Positions 9,426 to 17,280 of a stretch of 22,265 nt of DNA are shown here, one piece after another. The translations under genes and the position numbers were made by a program. Each line of letters opens with the position of its first letter. The first letter of the stretch is position 1. The stretch is from Malacoplasma sp. (GTDB taxonomy: Bacteria > Bacillota_I > Bacilli_A > Mycoplasmatales > Mycoplasmoidaceae). Below the pieces are notes generated by a model. It was given only the letters and a program-made list of their open reading frames with translations. It ran no database searches and had not been told where the DNA came from. The DNA is taken from contig JARHZT010000006.1 in the NCBI GenBank assembly GCA_029258015.1, forward strand, positions 1-22,265, given 5' to 3'.

Positions 9426-11108
9426 ATGACTAAATATTTAAACAATAGCACTTTTAAAATTTTTTGATATACGCCATCAACGTATTTAATTAAAAAAATA
9501 TTGAAAAACTCTATTTACTTTGTAATTTTTTCATTTTTAAATGTAATATTTCCTATTGTGATATGTTTAATCTCAGCTAATATGGCAAAAGATGGAGCAT
9601 ATGCTGCAATGGGAATTGGTTATGTAACAACATTTTTAATGGCATTTTCACAAGTAGGATTTAGTTTTGCAATATTTTCAAGTATTTTTTATTTTAAGTT
9701 TTTAAATAATAGAGCTCAAAAATTGATTAATCATCAATATGATTTAGTATATGACACAATATTTTTAGCATTAATCTATGGAACTATTATTACACCTATA
9801 TATGTTGCATCATCATATGTTTATACAAAATATGCTAGTGCTCACTATAATACAATTGATTCATTAGAGTATGCATATGATTTTATATATAGTTCAGCAC
9901 CATATGTATTTTTAATAACTGTTTTATATACGTTTATAATGCTAATTAACCTTAAAAAAGGTCAATTAAATGCAACTATTCATTTAATATTTGCATTTGG
10001 TTTAATGACACTTTTAAGTTACTTATTGGGAACATTTACCGATTTAAAAGGAATGGGTGTAGGATTAGGAATAAGTATTGGTGCAATCATTTGTATTTCA
10101 ACAACATTCTATCATTGTTATCAATTCACAGATCTTTTTAAAAACATTCATTTTAGAATTAGAAAACATTATGTATTTTTAATCTTTTCATTTACTTGAA
10201 AACAAGCATTAATAACATTAAGTATTCAAGTATTTAAAGGATGTGCATTATTACTATTGAATTATCAAATCCCAGATGCATTAGTTGATTCTGTGCCATT
10301 AGATTATCAAATGTCTAGAATGATTTGATACAATATGATGTATTTTATACCTTTTGTGTTTTTAGGATTTGCTGATTCTATTTATTTCTTTTTTATTAAA
10401 GAAACAGATAGAAAGTGAAATGAAGCAAATATTAATTTAGTAATGATATTTATAGGATTTATTATTCTTTTAATAACAATAGCATTAGTTGTTATTGGAA
10501 ATGAAATGGTTAAAGGATTATCAAAAGTCTATACCTTTAGACAAGACAAGAGTTATGATGATGCTTTAATTATTGATAACTTAAAAAATATTGGTGCATC
10601 TAAAATAATTGAAATTTTAAAAGAAATCAATACAATTGATGACAAAATAAAACAATTGTTAATAAAGATATTAGAAAAAAATCCGGATTATGTAATTAAA
10701 GATGAATTAATTCAAAAAATATTATTATCTAAATTTAATTCATTTTCTAGTGAAAATATTGAAAAACTATTAATATTTCCAAAATCATTTACATACTTTT
10801 ATTTAGCATCATATTGTATTTTATATCCATTAGGACAATACATGAATGCATTTAATTTATCACTTAGAAATAAAGATCCAAATGCCATATTATTAGTTAT
10901 TGCACAAGCTGTTGCTATTTTATTTGTTGTAGAATTTGGAATTAATTTTCAAACAACACCTAAATTCTATTTAATGGAAGCTTGATCATTTCCATTACTA
11001 ATAATTGGTATTGTTGCATTGATTTATTTATCATTTAAATCTTTCTTGGGAATAAGTGCTTATCAAAAAAAGAATTTTATAATTAAAAATATGGAATCTA
11101 GAAAATAA
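9426..11108 (+). CDS. MATE-like multidrug/polysaccharide-lipid flippase family membrane protein
   Basis: A 560-residue membrane protein with about twelve predicted hydrophobic segments, in the style of the MATE/MOP transporters of Mollicutes. It has a polar N-terminal stretch (residues 1-28), paired helices with small residues (for example GMGVGLGISIGAIICIS), and a second half that restarts near WKQALITLSIQVFKG. MATE proteins export drugs or other compounds using ion gradients. Substrate and ion cannot be read here, and a MurJ/Wzx-like member of the same superfamily is an alternative. A soluble insert of about 90 residues, charged and helical, sits at about 363-453 between two membrane segments, making the protein longer than the usual 450. 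ATG 9426 follows the VOC stop by 4 bases with AAGG only two bases away, so translation probably relies on coupling. The stop codon lies inside the terminator hairpin. Confidence 0.7.
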
Positions 11109-11129
11109 TTCCATATTTTTTATTTTTTT
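11085..11129 (+). terminator. Terminator after the Abi_2-VOC-MATE cluster
   Basis: Thirteen bases at 11085-11097 pair perfectly with 11108-11120, followed by a T-rich run to 11129. The upstream arm and loop contain the last codons and stop of the transporter. Confidence 0.85.
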
Positions 11130-11172
11130 CATTATTTTGTGATAGTACCTAAAAAAATGATTTAAAAAAATA

Positions 11173-11178
11173 TATAAT
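11173..11178 (+). promoter_or_regulatory. Candidate -10 box for the spx-nadK-EIIB-like genes
   Basis: TATAAT lies 35 bases before the start of the Spx-like gene and 44 bases after the previous terminator. No good -35 box is visible at the right distance. Confidence 0.45.
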
Positions 11179-11212
11179 ATATTATGTAAATAAAAACATA
11201 GAGTGGACAAAG

Positions 11213-11692
11213 ATGGTTAAAGTATTCGTTAAAACAAATTGTTTAGGGAGTCAAAAGGCTGAAAACTTATTAAAGAAATTGGAAGTTTATTATGACAGAT
11301 TCAACTTGTCTTACCAACCAATATCTGAAGAAGAACTTTTTAAAATGATTAAGTTAGCTGGTAGTGCTTTTGAATTAATAAATTTAAATTCACAATATTT
11401 TATTGATAATCCTTTAGTTAAAGAAAGAATTGGTAGCATGACTATTAAAGAACTTGTAACATTAATTGGAAAAAATCCAGATATATTGACTTTTCCAATA
11501 GCAATTCAAGATGATGCTAAAAAAATTGAAAAGGTATTATTAATTGGGTTTGTAGAAAGTGAATGAGAAAGATTAACAAGAGAACCAGAACCAGTAGCAT
11601 ATTATTCAAATATCAATAAGACATTCAATTTTAAAAGTTGTTGCTTTTATGATGAAGCATTACTTGATGATATTAATTTAATAGCTAAATAA
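11213..11692 (+). CDS. spx: Spx/ArsC-family redox-type regulator with CxxS motif
   Basis: A 159-residue protein of the ArsC/Spx family: thioredoxin-like start MVKVFVKTNCLGS with Cys10, a helix, then the late strand block FPIAIQDDAKKIEKVLLIGF that matches the Spx RPIIIDEKRLQVGY region. Spx binds the alpha subunit of RNA polymerase and reprograms transcription under thiol stress, usually through a Cys10-x-x-Cys13 switch. Here position 13 is Ser, so that disulfide cannot form. A vicinal Cys143-Cys144 pair sits in the C-terminal tail, beyond the usual length of about 131. The ribosome-binding site is GTGGA, five bases from the ATG. It precedes nadK by 4 bases. As I recall the Mycoplasma genitalium map, an Spx homologue, NAD kinase and a small EIIB-like protein are adjacent there too. 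Confidence 0.8.
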
Positions 11693-11696
11693 AAAT

Positions 11697-12458
11697 ATGA
11701 AATATTATTGGTTAATTGATAATGGTTCAAACAAAGCTGAATCATTAAAAAAAATACTATTAAACATAATACCAAAAGATTGAATTCAAGATTTTGATAA
11801 ATCTGAATTCATTTTTGTTATAGGTGGGGATGGAACTTTTTTAAGAAATAAAAAATATTACAAAAATAAGAAGATAATAGCAATCAATGGTGGGAACCTA
11901 GGTTTTTATTCTTATTTTTCAAGAAGTAATATCAAAGACATCATCCACAAAATTGAAAATGAAAAAAATTTTATAAAAACATCTGAAATTCAAATTGAAT
12001 GCAATCAAAAAAAATATTCAGCATTAAATGAGGTTTTGATTAGAAGTAATAAAGTTTTACAAACCAAAGTATATTTAGATTCGATATTATTACAAAACTT
12101 TAAAGGAAGTGGTTTAATGTTTGCAACACAACATGGATCAACAGCTCATTCTAAAAATGCTAATGGAGCAATTATTGGTCCTAATTTAAAAGTGTTTCAA
12201 TTATTAGAAATAGAACCACTTACTCAAAAAAAATACAACTCACTTCATTCTTCATTAATACTAGAATCTAGTACAACTATTAAATTAAAATCAAAGGTTA
12301 ACAATGAAGCAATGATTATAATTGATGGTGAAGTTGTAGATGAAATATTTAATAATGAATGTGTAATAAAAATGGTTGAAAGTGACTTTTTGATGTTTAA
12401 ACCAGATACTAAAAAAGAATATTGAAGTAAAATTAGAAGATCATTTATAAGGGATTAG
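11697..12458 (+). CDS. nadK: NAD kinase
   Basis: A 253-residue ATP-NAD kinase, which phosphorylates NAD+ to NADP+ in the cytoplasm and is the only known route to NADP. The signature GGDGT with the catalytic Asp45 is at residues 43-47. The NE motif is Asn111-Glu112 (LNEVLI). The glycine-rich loop GSGLMFATQHGSTAHS matches the family's GDGLIVSTPTGSTAY block. The protein is slightly shorter than most bacterial NadK (about 290) but complete, as usual in Mollicutes. The start at 11697 is four bases after the Spx-like stop and lacks a clear Shine-Dalgarno sequence, so coupling to spx is likely. The gene uses one of the rare TGG codons (residue 5) as well as TGA for Trp. Confidence 0.95.
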
Positions 12459-12460
12459 AA

Positions 12461-12811
12461 ATGAAAAAAACAACATGATATTATATTTGTACTTTTGGAA
12501 TAGGTTATTTAATAGCTAAAAAGAAAGCTAAAAAGAAAGCAACAGAAGTTAATAAAGAATTAACAGTTTCTGAAAAAGTACCATTTGAAGTACAAAAGTT
12601 TATAGATGCAATTGGTGGTAAAGAAAACTATATAGAAAATACTGCTACAATTAACTCTATAAAAATTAAAGTTAAAGACGTAAATAAGGTTAATAAAGAA
12701 GAAATTAAAAAAATAGGTGCTAAAGGAATAATGGTTGGTCAAGACAACATAACATGTTTGTTTGGAGATTATTCTAAAAAACTTTCAGAACTAATAAATA
12801 AACACATTTAA
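12461..12811 (+). CDS. Membrane-anchored PTS EIIB-like protein lacking the active-site Cys
   Basis: A 116-residue protein with a short hydrophobic N-terminus (residues 5-19), a Lys-rich stretch, then a domain matching glucose-type PTS EIIB: FIDAIGGKENY at 47-57 and VNKEEIKKIGAKGIMVGQDN at 77-96, ending LFG. In true EIIB the motif after GGKEN is A-C-I-T-R-L-R, with the Cys carrying phosphate. Here the aligned residues 62-68 are A-T-I-N-S-I-K, so both the Cys and the first Arg are gone. It cannot work as a normal phosphocarrier. A binding or sensing role, perhaps toward the neighbouring NAD kinase or a sugar-PTS partner, is speculation. The gap to nadK is two bases, and the nadK end (AAGGGA) supplies the ribosome-binding site. 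The small orthologue reported next to NAD kinase in other mycoplasmas suggests this is a conserved arrangement. Confidence 0.75.
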
Positions 12812-12840
12812 AAAAATAGTAGTCAATCTACTATTTTTTT
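12810..12840 (+). terminator. Terminator after the EIIB-like gene
   Basis: AAAAAAATAGTAG at 12810-12822 pairs with CTACTATTTTTTT at 12828-12840 around a five-base loop. The T-run is part of the hairpin, so it could work in both directions. It starts at the stop codon. Confidence 0.9.
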
Positions 12841-12898
12841 AATTTCTCTTAATTTAAATTAATTTTTATTAATGATTAATAAATTAATGCTTATCAAA

Positions 12899-12927
12899 TT
12901 ACCAATATTATATGTCTTGTATATAGT
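12899..12927 (+). promoter_or_regulatory. Candidate promoter for the EEP-fold lipoprotein
   Basis: TTACCA at 12899-12904 and TATAGT at 12922-12927 are separated by 17 bases. The position leaves a leader of about 25 bases before the ATG, enough to include the GGAGAAG ribosome-binding site at 12949-12955. Confidence 0.45.
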
Positions 12928-12957
12928 TAAATAAATTTTGTATATTATGGAGAAGAC

Positions 12958-14718
12958 ATGAAAAAATTTTCAAAAAAATTTAAATTGATTTCGAGTATAG
13001 TTGCAGCAAGTAGTTTTGCAGTTGTATCGCCTTTAATTGTTACAGCATGTAACCCACAAACAATAGAACAAGGATCACAAGTAATTACACCAGAAAACTT
13101 ACGTATAGCATCTTTTAACATTTCATTTGCTGTTGATGGTGAAGCTGAAACTGGTGGACCAGATTATTATGCTAGATGAAAAAAATATTTTAGTTACACA
13201 AGAGAACAACAAGACAAGATATTAGCAGATTGAGTAGCTGTTGGTTCTCCAAAAGTTGAAAAAGGACAAAACCCAGATATAGATACAGATAACACAAGAA
13301 TAGCTCACAGAATTGCTCAAATAAGAAATATTGCAGCATCAATCCAATATAAAAATCCAGATATTATTCTATTAAATGAATTTAATACTAATGGATATAA
13401 TGATAAAGAATTAATGATTTTATTTAGTAATAACTATTTATCTCATTCTCAAACATATGATGGGGTTTTAGGAACAAAGACAACAAAACCTATTCATTTT
13501 CCTTATATGGAAGCATATGCTACAAATACAGGTTTATTGGCTGTTGATGAGAACGGTAATGGAATGGACTTAGATAATGATGGTTATGTAGGAAAACAAG
13601 CGGCTAATGATATCCATGGTGGGGTTGATGCTAAAGGAAATCCTATTGTTATCCGTAAAGGGCAAGTTTATATTGAAAAAGGTACTTATAATGGTGAAAA
13701 CAAACATAAAAACAAGCCTATTTATGAATATGAACCAGATGATACCTTTGGATTTGGGTACTATCATGGTCATTATGCATTTGGTGTAATGTCTAAATAT
13801 CCATTAGATTTTCAAAATCAAAGAACATTCCAAACATTTAAATTAAAAGATATGCCTGCTGCTCAAATATATAAAGCAAAAGTTGATAAAAGAATAATGG
13901 ATAATAATGGGACAACTATTACAAAGAAATTTTATGATGGTGTTGAAAATTCAGGTAAAGAAGGAGATGCTAGAAAACACTTAAATGTTGGTGACAACTG
14001 ATATAACGATACTGAATGAAATAATTTTAGAATGTCTTCAAAAAATCATGTGGATTTACCAGTTAAAATAGGTAGCAAAACAATTCATTTATTATTAAGT
14101 CACCCAACACCTGCAGCATTTGATAAGGCTTCTCCAGCAAATATTTTAAGAAATAGAGCAGAAATTGATTTCTGAAGATACTATGTAGATCCAACAATGA
14201 ATAATGAACTTTATGATGATAATGGTATTAAAGGTGGTATTGATGGATCTAAAGATGATTTTGTAATTCTTGGTGATTTAAACGCAGATGCATTAGTTGG
14301 TGATGATGATAACAAATTAGGAAGTACAACAGATAATAATGCTAACCACCCAACTGCTTACAACCAAAAAATCGGTATTGAAGCATTAGCAAGTAGTAAT
14401 TTTGTAAACACTGAATATACAATAGGTAGTAAAATTCCTGTTTCAAATGGTGCTGCTAAATACAAAAATCCTATTTCTCCAAATCATTGAGCTGGTACTC
14501 ACCCAAAAGCAGAAATTAGAACAGCTGTTTTTGGAAATAAGCCAGATTGAGCAATTCCTTCAAGAAATCTAAATGTAATTGATGGAGCTGTATTTTGAGA
14601 TCATGAAGATGAAGAAGCATATAAATTATTTGTTGATGAAAGACTTGGAAAATATGGTGATTCAAAAGAAGTAACTTCAGATCATAGAATGATATATTTA
14701 GATATAAAACTTAAATAA
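12958..14718 (+). CDS. Lipoprotein of the endonuclease/exonuclease/phosphatase family
   Basis: A 586-residue surface lipoprotein. The signal peptide is Lys-rich then hydrophobic and ends in lipobox VTAC with Cys31. The mature part has the ordered motifs of the EEP (DNase I-like) fold: ASFNIS near residue 51, LLNEF with Glu141, LSHPTP with His382, GDLNAD with Asp440 and Asn442, and the final SDHRM with Asp575 and His576. These supply the metal site and catalytic His, so hydrolysis of phosphodiesters or phosphate esters outside the cell is likely. Nucleases of this kind let mycoplasmas, which cannot make nucleotide bases, feed on host nucleic acid, but the substrate is inferred. A large insert between residues 145 and 300 contains an EF-hand-like acidic loop, DLDNDGYVG, from Asp204. 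Several TGA Trp codons interrupt a standard-code reading. The GGAGAAG site fixes the start. Confidence 0.85.
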
Positions 14719-14739
14719 TAATTTAATTAAATTCTTAGT

Positions 14740-14780
14740 AAATAGCACTGTCAAATAATGATGGTGCTATTTATATTTTT
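14740..14780 (+). terminator. Terminator after the EEP lipoprotein
   Basis: AAATAGCAC at 14740-14748 pairs with GTGCTATTT at 14764-14772, and a further TCA/TGA pairing sits inside. A T-rich run follows. Confidence 0.85.
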
Positions 14781-14836
14781 TATAAATAAAAGATATTAAT
14801 TTTTTTATTTATAAAAGTTATCAGAAATATTAATGT

Positions 14837-14864
14837 TTGCAATATAAAGAATGAAAACTATAAT
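14837..14864 (+). promoter_or_regulatory. Promoter for the thioredoxin-fold lipoprotein
   Basis: TTGCAA at 14837-14842 and a perfect TATAAT at 14859-14864 are 16 bases apart. The leader would be very short, starting just before the strong AAGGGAGGGG ribosome-binding site at 14873-14882. Confidence 0.55.
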
Positions 14865-14884
14865 AAAGATATAAGGGAGGGGTT

Positions 14885-16075
14885 ATGAAAATAGTCAAAG
14901 ATAATAAAATATCTAAAAGAAAATTAAAAACAAGAAAATTTTCATTGCTTTTATTGGCACCAATTTTAGGTATAACTTCTTTAAGTGTTGCGGGTTGTTT
15001 TAGCAATTATCAAAAATCTGATAATGTATTAGATCCAAGTATTGATAATGATGTATTAGATAAACCAAATAATAATAATGAAGAAAAAGATGAATCTAAA
15101 AATGATTCATTACCTTTAACACCATTACAACCAGCAACTCCTGTTGAACCTGAAAAAGAACCAGATGTTCCGTTGACACCATTATTACCTCCTATAATCA
15201 ATAATCAAAAACCTGTTATTCCACAACCACCAATTAAAGATGATAAAGATAATATGGACTCTGATGTTTCATTAATGGAATTTAAAGTTAAAGTTACAAG
15301 AACATCAGGTTTTATGTTTAACGACAATAATAGACCATACTTTTTTATATACAATAGTAAAGGTCAAAAAATAGATATAAAAAGTATTTTTGATACTAGT
15401 ATGGGTATTTCTGATTCAGATGATGGAGAAAAAGATGGATATTTATCATTTTCATTACCAGAAAATGATACATATACTATTAAAATTGCAAAAGAAGGCT
15501 GAGGATTTCAAGCAAAAACATATAGATATCCAGAAGAAGTTAAAGTAAATAAGCTAAATCCTATTGCGGATTTTATATTTGAACCAATAATAGAAGAATC
15601 ACCAAAAGAAGGTTTTTATAACAAAGAAGATGTAGTTCATGAATTTGAATTTAAAACTGATGTTTTAAATAATCCTATATCATTAAAAACAAACAAAGAA
15701 AATGGAAAGATGACCATTTTAATGTATATGAGAACAAAATGTCCATATTCATTAAGAACTCTTAATGCACTTTATCAATCTATATATTTAGATGAATTAA
15801 ATCAAACAACAAATGAAAAAGCATCTAAAGTTCAAGTGTTATGTTTTAGTAATGCAGATTCAATAAATTCATTAGAAACTTTTCAAAAAGAAAGATTCCC
15901 AGAATTCCATTTTATACACGACCCAAACAACATAATGGTTGATCAATTTTTTCCAAATAATCGTGGATACCCAAGGATGGCGGTATTAGATTATGAAGGT
16001 GTTTATATTAGAGGTATTACAGGCGAAGTGGGAAAACATACTTTTGATAGCATAATTCCAAAATATGCAAAATAA
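14885..16075 (+). CDS. Lipoprotein with Pro-rich linker and C-terminal thioredoxin-like domain
   Basis: A 396-residue lipoprotein. The long basic N-terminus (KISKRKLKTRK) leads into a hydrophobic segment and lipobox VAGC with Cys38. Residues 45-125 are an Asp/Asn/Pro-rich linker with repeated PLTPL-type segments. Residues 130-230 form a beta-rich region with acidic turns. From about residue 270 there is a TlpA/AhpC-like thioredoxin fold: strand MTILMYMRTK, active site CPYS with Cys286, and the cis-Pro loop RGYPRMAVLD with Pro363. The usual second Cys is Ser289, so a resolving disulfide cannot form at that site. An extracellular peroxidase, reductase or disulfide isomerase role is possible but unproven. 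The exceptionally strong ribosome-binding site suggests high expression. It is transcribed alone, between two terminators. Confidence 0.75.
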
Positions 16076-16081
16076 ATAAAC

Positions 16082-16111
16082 AAAAAATTGTAATTTATAT
16101 TACATTTTTTT
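16082..16111 (+). terminator. Terminator after the thioredoxin-fold lipoprotein
   Basis: TGTAAT at 16089-16094 pairs with ATTACA at 16099-16104. An outer A-run (16082-16087) pairs with the T-run (16106-16111), with one mismatch between the two stems. Confidence 0.75.
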
Positions 16112-16410
16112 GTTGTAAATATTGATGTTTTATTAATATTTTTTAATTTAAATAAAACATATATTTTAAAAAAAGGATAAATCTTTTTGTGTGTTTATTT
16201 CACTACTTAGATTAAAAAATGATGTTAAAAAATACTGTATAACAATATAAAATAAATTAAAAAAATAACTCATAAATGAGTTATTTTTTATTAAATTAAT
16301 GTTTTTAAAGGATTACTATCCATAATCTATTTTATTTTATTAACTAATTAAATCAAATGTAAATTTTAGTTGTGTGCATATAAAGAAAACATATACAAAT
16401 ATTTATTAAA
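16112..16410. other. Gene-poor interval with two further hairpins
   Basis: About 300 bases without a supported gene. A ten-base inverted repeat, ATGTTTTATT at 16125-16134 against AATAAAACAT at 16151-16160, lies just after the lipoprotein terminator. A near-perfect terminator stem follows at 16260-16289. The only frames present are very short, for example ten codons on the minus strand near 16326. The interval is convergent, between a plus gene and a minus gene. Confidence 0.6.
16260..16289. terminator. Bidirectional terminator in the convergent interval
   Basis: AAAAAATAACTCAT at 16260-16273 pairs perfectly with ATGAGTTATTTTTT at 16276-16289. A-run and T-run flanks allow function on both strands. 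It may back up the terminators of the two converging genes or end a small RNA from the 16113-16260 interval. Confidence 0.8.
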
Positions 16411-16437
16411 AAAACTTTCTACATGATAGAAAGTTTT
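16408..16437 (-). terminator. Terminator of the minus-strand membrane protein gene
   Basis: AAAACTTTCTA at 16411-16421 pairs with TAGAAAGTTTT at 16427-16437 with a five-base loop. Read on the minus strand it begins six bases after the stop codon and is followed by T residues. Confidence 0.8.
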
Positions 16438-16442
16438 ATATA

Positions 16443-16871
16443 TTAAAATAAATTTCCTCTTGGACTAACATTATTTGTCATATCCATTTTTACAATTTCT
16501 GTTAATTTGTTTACTTTTGATAATAAAACAAATGCAACTGGTAGTGGACAAAGCAACATTAAAAAACCTAACATTTTTATATTTGAAATATCATCACTAT
16601 ATTTTTCTGAACCAACAATTGGTAAGTTAATTGCTTCATAGAAAACTAGTCCTGTTGAAATTGCTAATGTGATTAATGCAATAAATAACAATGCTAAACC
16701 ACTTGATAGCATCAAGATACGTTTAATTATATAGTTATCACTAGTGAAATTTATAGATTGAGGAATAGCAAACAGTATAAACATACCTATTAGTGCAACC
16801 ATTGATGAGACAATAGATATATATATTAACAATTTACATTTATTTTTTAAACTTCTTAAATCAATTAACAT
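16443..16871 (-). CDS. Small three-helix membrane protein, paralogue A, function unknown
   Basis: A 142-residue protein, the only minus-strand gene in the window. It has a short charged N-terminus (LIDLRSLKNKCK), membrane helices at about 13-36, 52-77 and 98-116, and a polar tail ending VSPRGNLF. Before helix 3 it carries YSDDISNIKMLGFL, a motif shared with the two proteins at 17363 and 17872 as Y-x-x-D-[IL]-x-x-[IF]-K. The three therefore appear to be diverged copies of one family. I do not recognise the family and there is no catalytic motif. The start is fixed by a strong AAGGAGG about 7 bases before the ATG on the minus strand. A promoter-like pair is at 16922-16950 and a terminator follows the stop. 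Confidence 0.75.
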   Translation of the reverse strand: MLIDLRSLKNKCKLLIYISIVSSMVALIGMFILFAIPQSINFTSDNYIIKRILMLSSGLALLFIALITLAISTGLVFYEAINLPIVGSEKYSDDISNIKMLGFLMLLCPLPVAFVLLSKVNKLTEIVKMDMTNNVSPRGNLF

Positions 16872-16921
16872 ACCAATAACCTCCTTGTATTAAATATATC
16901 AAATCATTAATTTATGCTTTT

Positions 16922-16950
16922 AGTATATGGTCTTAAAAATTTGTATTTAA
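16922..16950 (-). promoter_or_regulatory. Candidate promoter of the minus-strand membrane protein gene
   Basis: On the minus strand, TTAAAT (16945-16950) and TATACT (16922-16927) are 17 bases apart, placing a transcript start roughly 45 bases before the ATG. The -35 box is weak. Confidence 0.4.
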
Positions 16951-16972
16951 AAAAAGATTAGATAAAAAAAAT

Positions 16973-17002
16973 AATCACAATTAAAATAATTTAATTGTGA
17001 TT
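16973..17002. terminator. Perfect 13-bp hairpin between divergent genes, terminator-like on minus strand
   Basis: AATCACAATTAAA at 16973-16985 pairs with TTTAATTGTGATT at 16990-17002 around a four-base loop. On the minus strand a run of seven T residues follows shortly after, as in a terminator. No minus-strand gene lies upstream for it to end. It may insulate the two divergent promoters or act as a leader element. Confidence 0.55.
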
Positions 17003-17007
17003 TATAG

Positions 17008-17049
17008 TTGACAAATTGAATTTGTCTTGTAATATCTTGTAAAGATATT
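17008..17049 (+). promoter_or_regulatory. rpmG promoter overlaid by two inverted repeats
   Basis: TTGACA at 17008-17013 and TAATAT at 17030-17035 with a 16-base spacer form the best promoter in the window. GACAAATT-G-AATTTGTC (17010-17026) covers the -35 box and spacer. AATATCTT-GTA-AAGATATT (17031-17049) covers the -10 box and the expected start site. TCTTGTAA is also directly repeated at 17025 and 17035, one helical turn apart. The layout resembles a repressor operator, but no regulator is known. Confidence 0.6.
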
Positions 17050-17133
17050 ATATATCAAAATATTAAAATTTATATAGTAAAATTTATTTATTAATTTTTT
17101 ATAAGTTCTTTTATTTAATACAAAGAGGAAAAT

Positions 17134-17280
17134 ATGGCTAAAAGTATAATACTAATATGTGAAGAGTGTTTAGCTAGAAATTATAGAACACAAACAAATG
17201 AAGCTAGAAAAGAAAGACTAACACTTAATAAATATTGCCCATCATGCAATAAAAAAACTATTCACAAAGAAACAAGATAA
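17134..17280 (+). CDS. rpmG: 50S ribosomal protein L33
   Basis: A 48-residue L33, a component of the large ribosomal subunit. The family pattern is clear: ILICEECLARNY, KERLTLNKYCPSCNKKTIHKE. All four zinc-binding cysteines are kept (CxxC near residues 9-12 and 35-38), so this is the zinc-containing type. In bacteria with two L33 types the Cys-free one is induced by zinc shortage. Only the Cys type is seen here. An AGAGGA ribosome-binding site ends five bases before the ATG. The leader from the predicted start is about 90 bases, long for so small a gene. The terminator stem includes the last codons. Confidence 0.95.
   Translation: MAKSIILICEECLARNYRTQTNEARKERLTLNKYCPSCNKKTIHKETR

Noticed and set aside
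9501..9503. TTG 9501 as start of the MATE-like protein
   Set aside because: The same frame is open back to ATG 9426, which sits four bases after the VOC stop, and TTG 9501 has no ribosome-binding site.
13570..13773. Open frames on the opposite strand or other plus frame inside the EEP lipoprotein, and similar ones inside other genes
   Set aside because: They lie wholly inside genes with strong motif support, have no ribosome-binding site and show shadow composition.
16168..16185. An 18-base identity with the end of topA (4238-4255), followed by a looser TTTCAxTAC similarity
   Set aside because: Seven of the bases are an A-run and the match does not extend upstream or keep the topA frame. 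It may be a decayed fragment but chance is more likely in such AT-rich sequence.
16294..16326. Minus-strand ten-codon frame (MDSNPLKTLI) followed by a terminator
   Set aside because: No ribosome-binding site, a stop codon just upstream, and too short to judge. Treated as non-coding.
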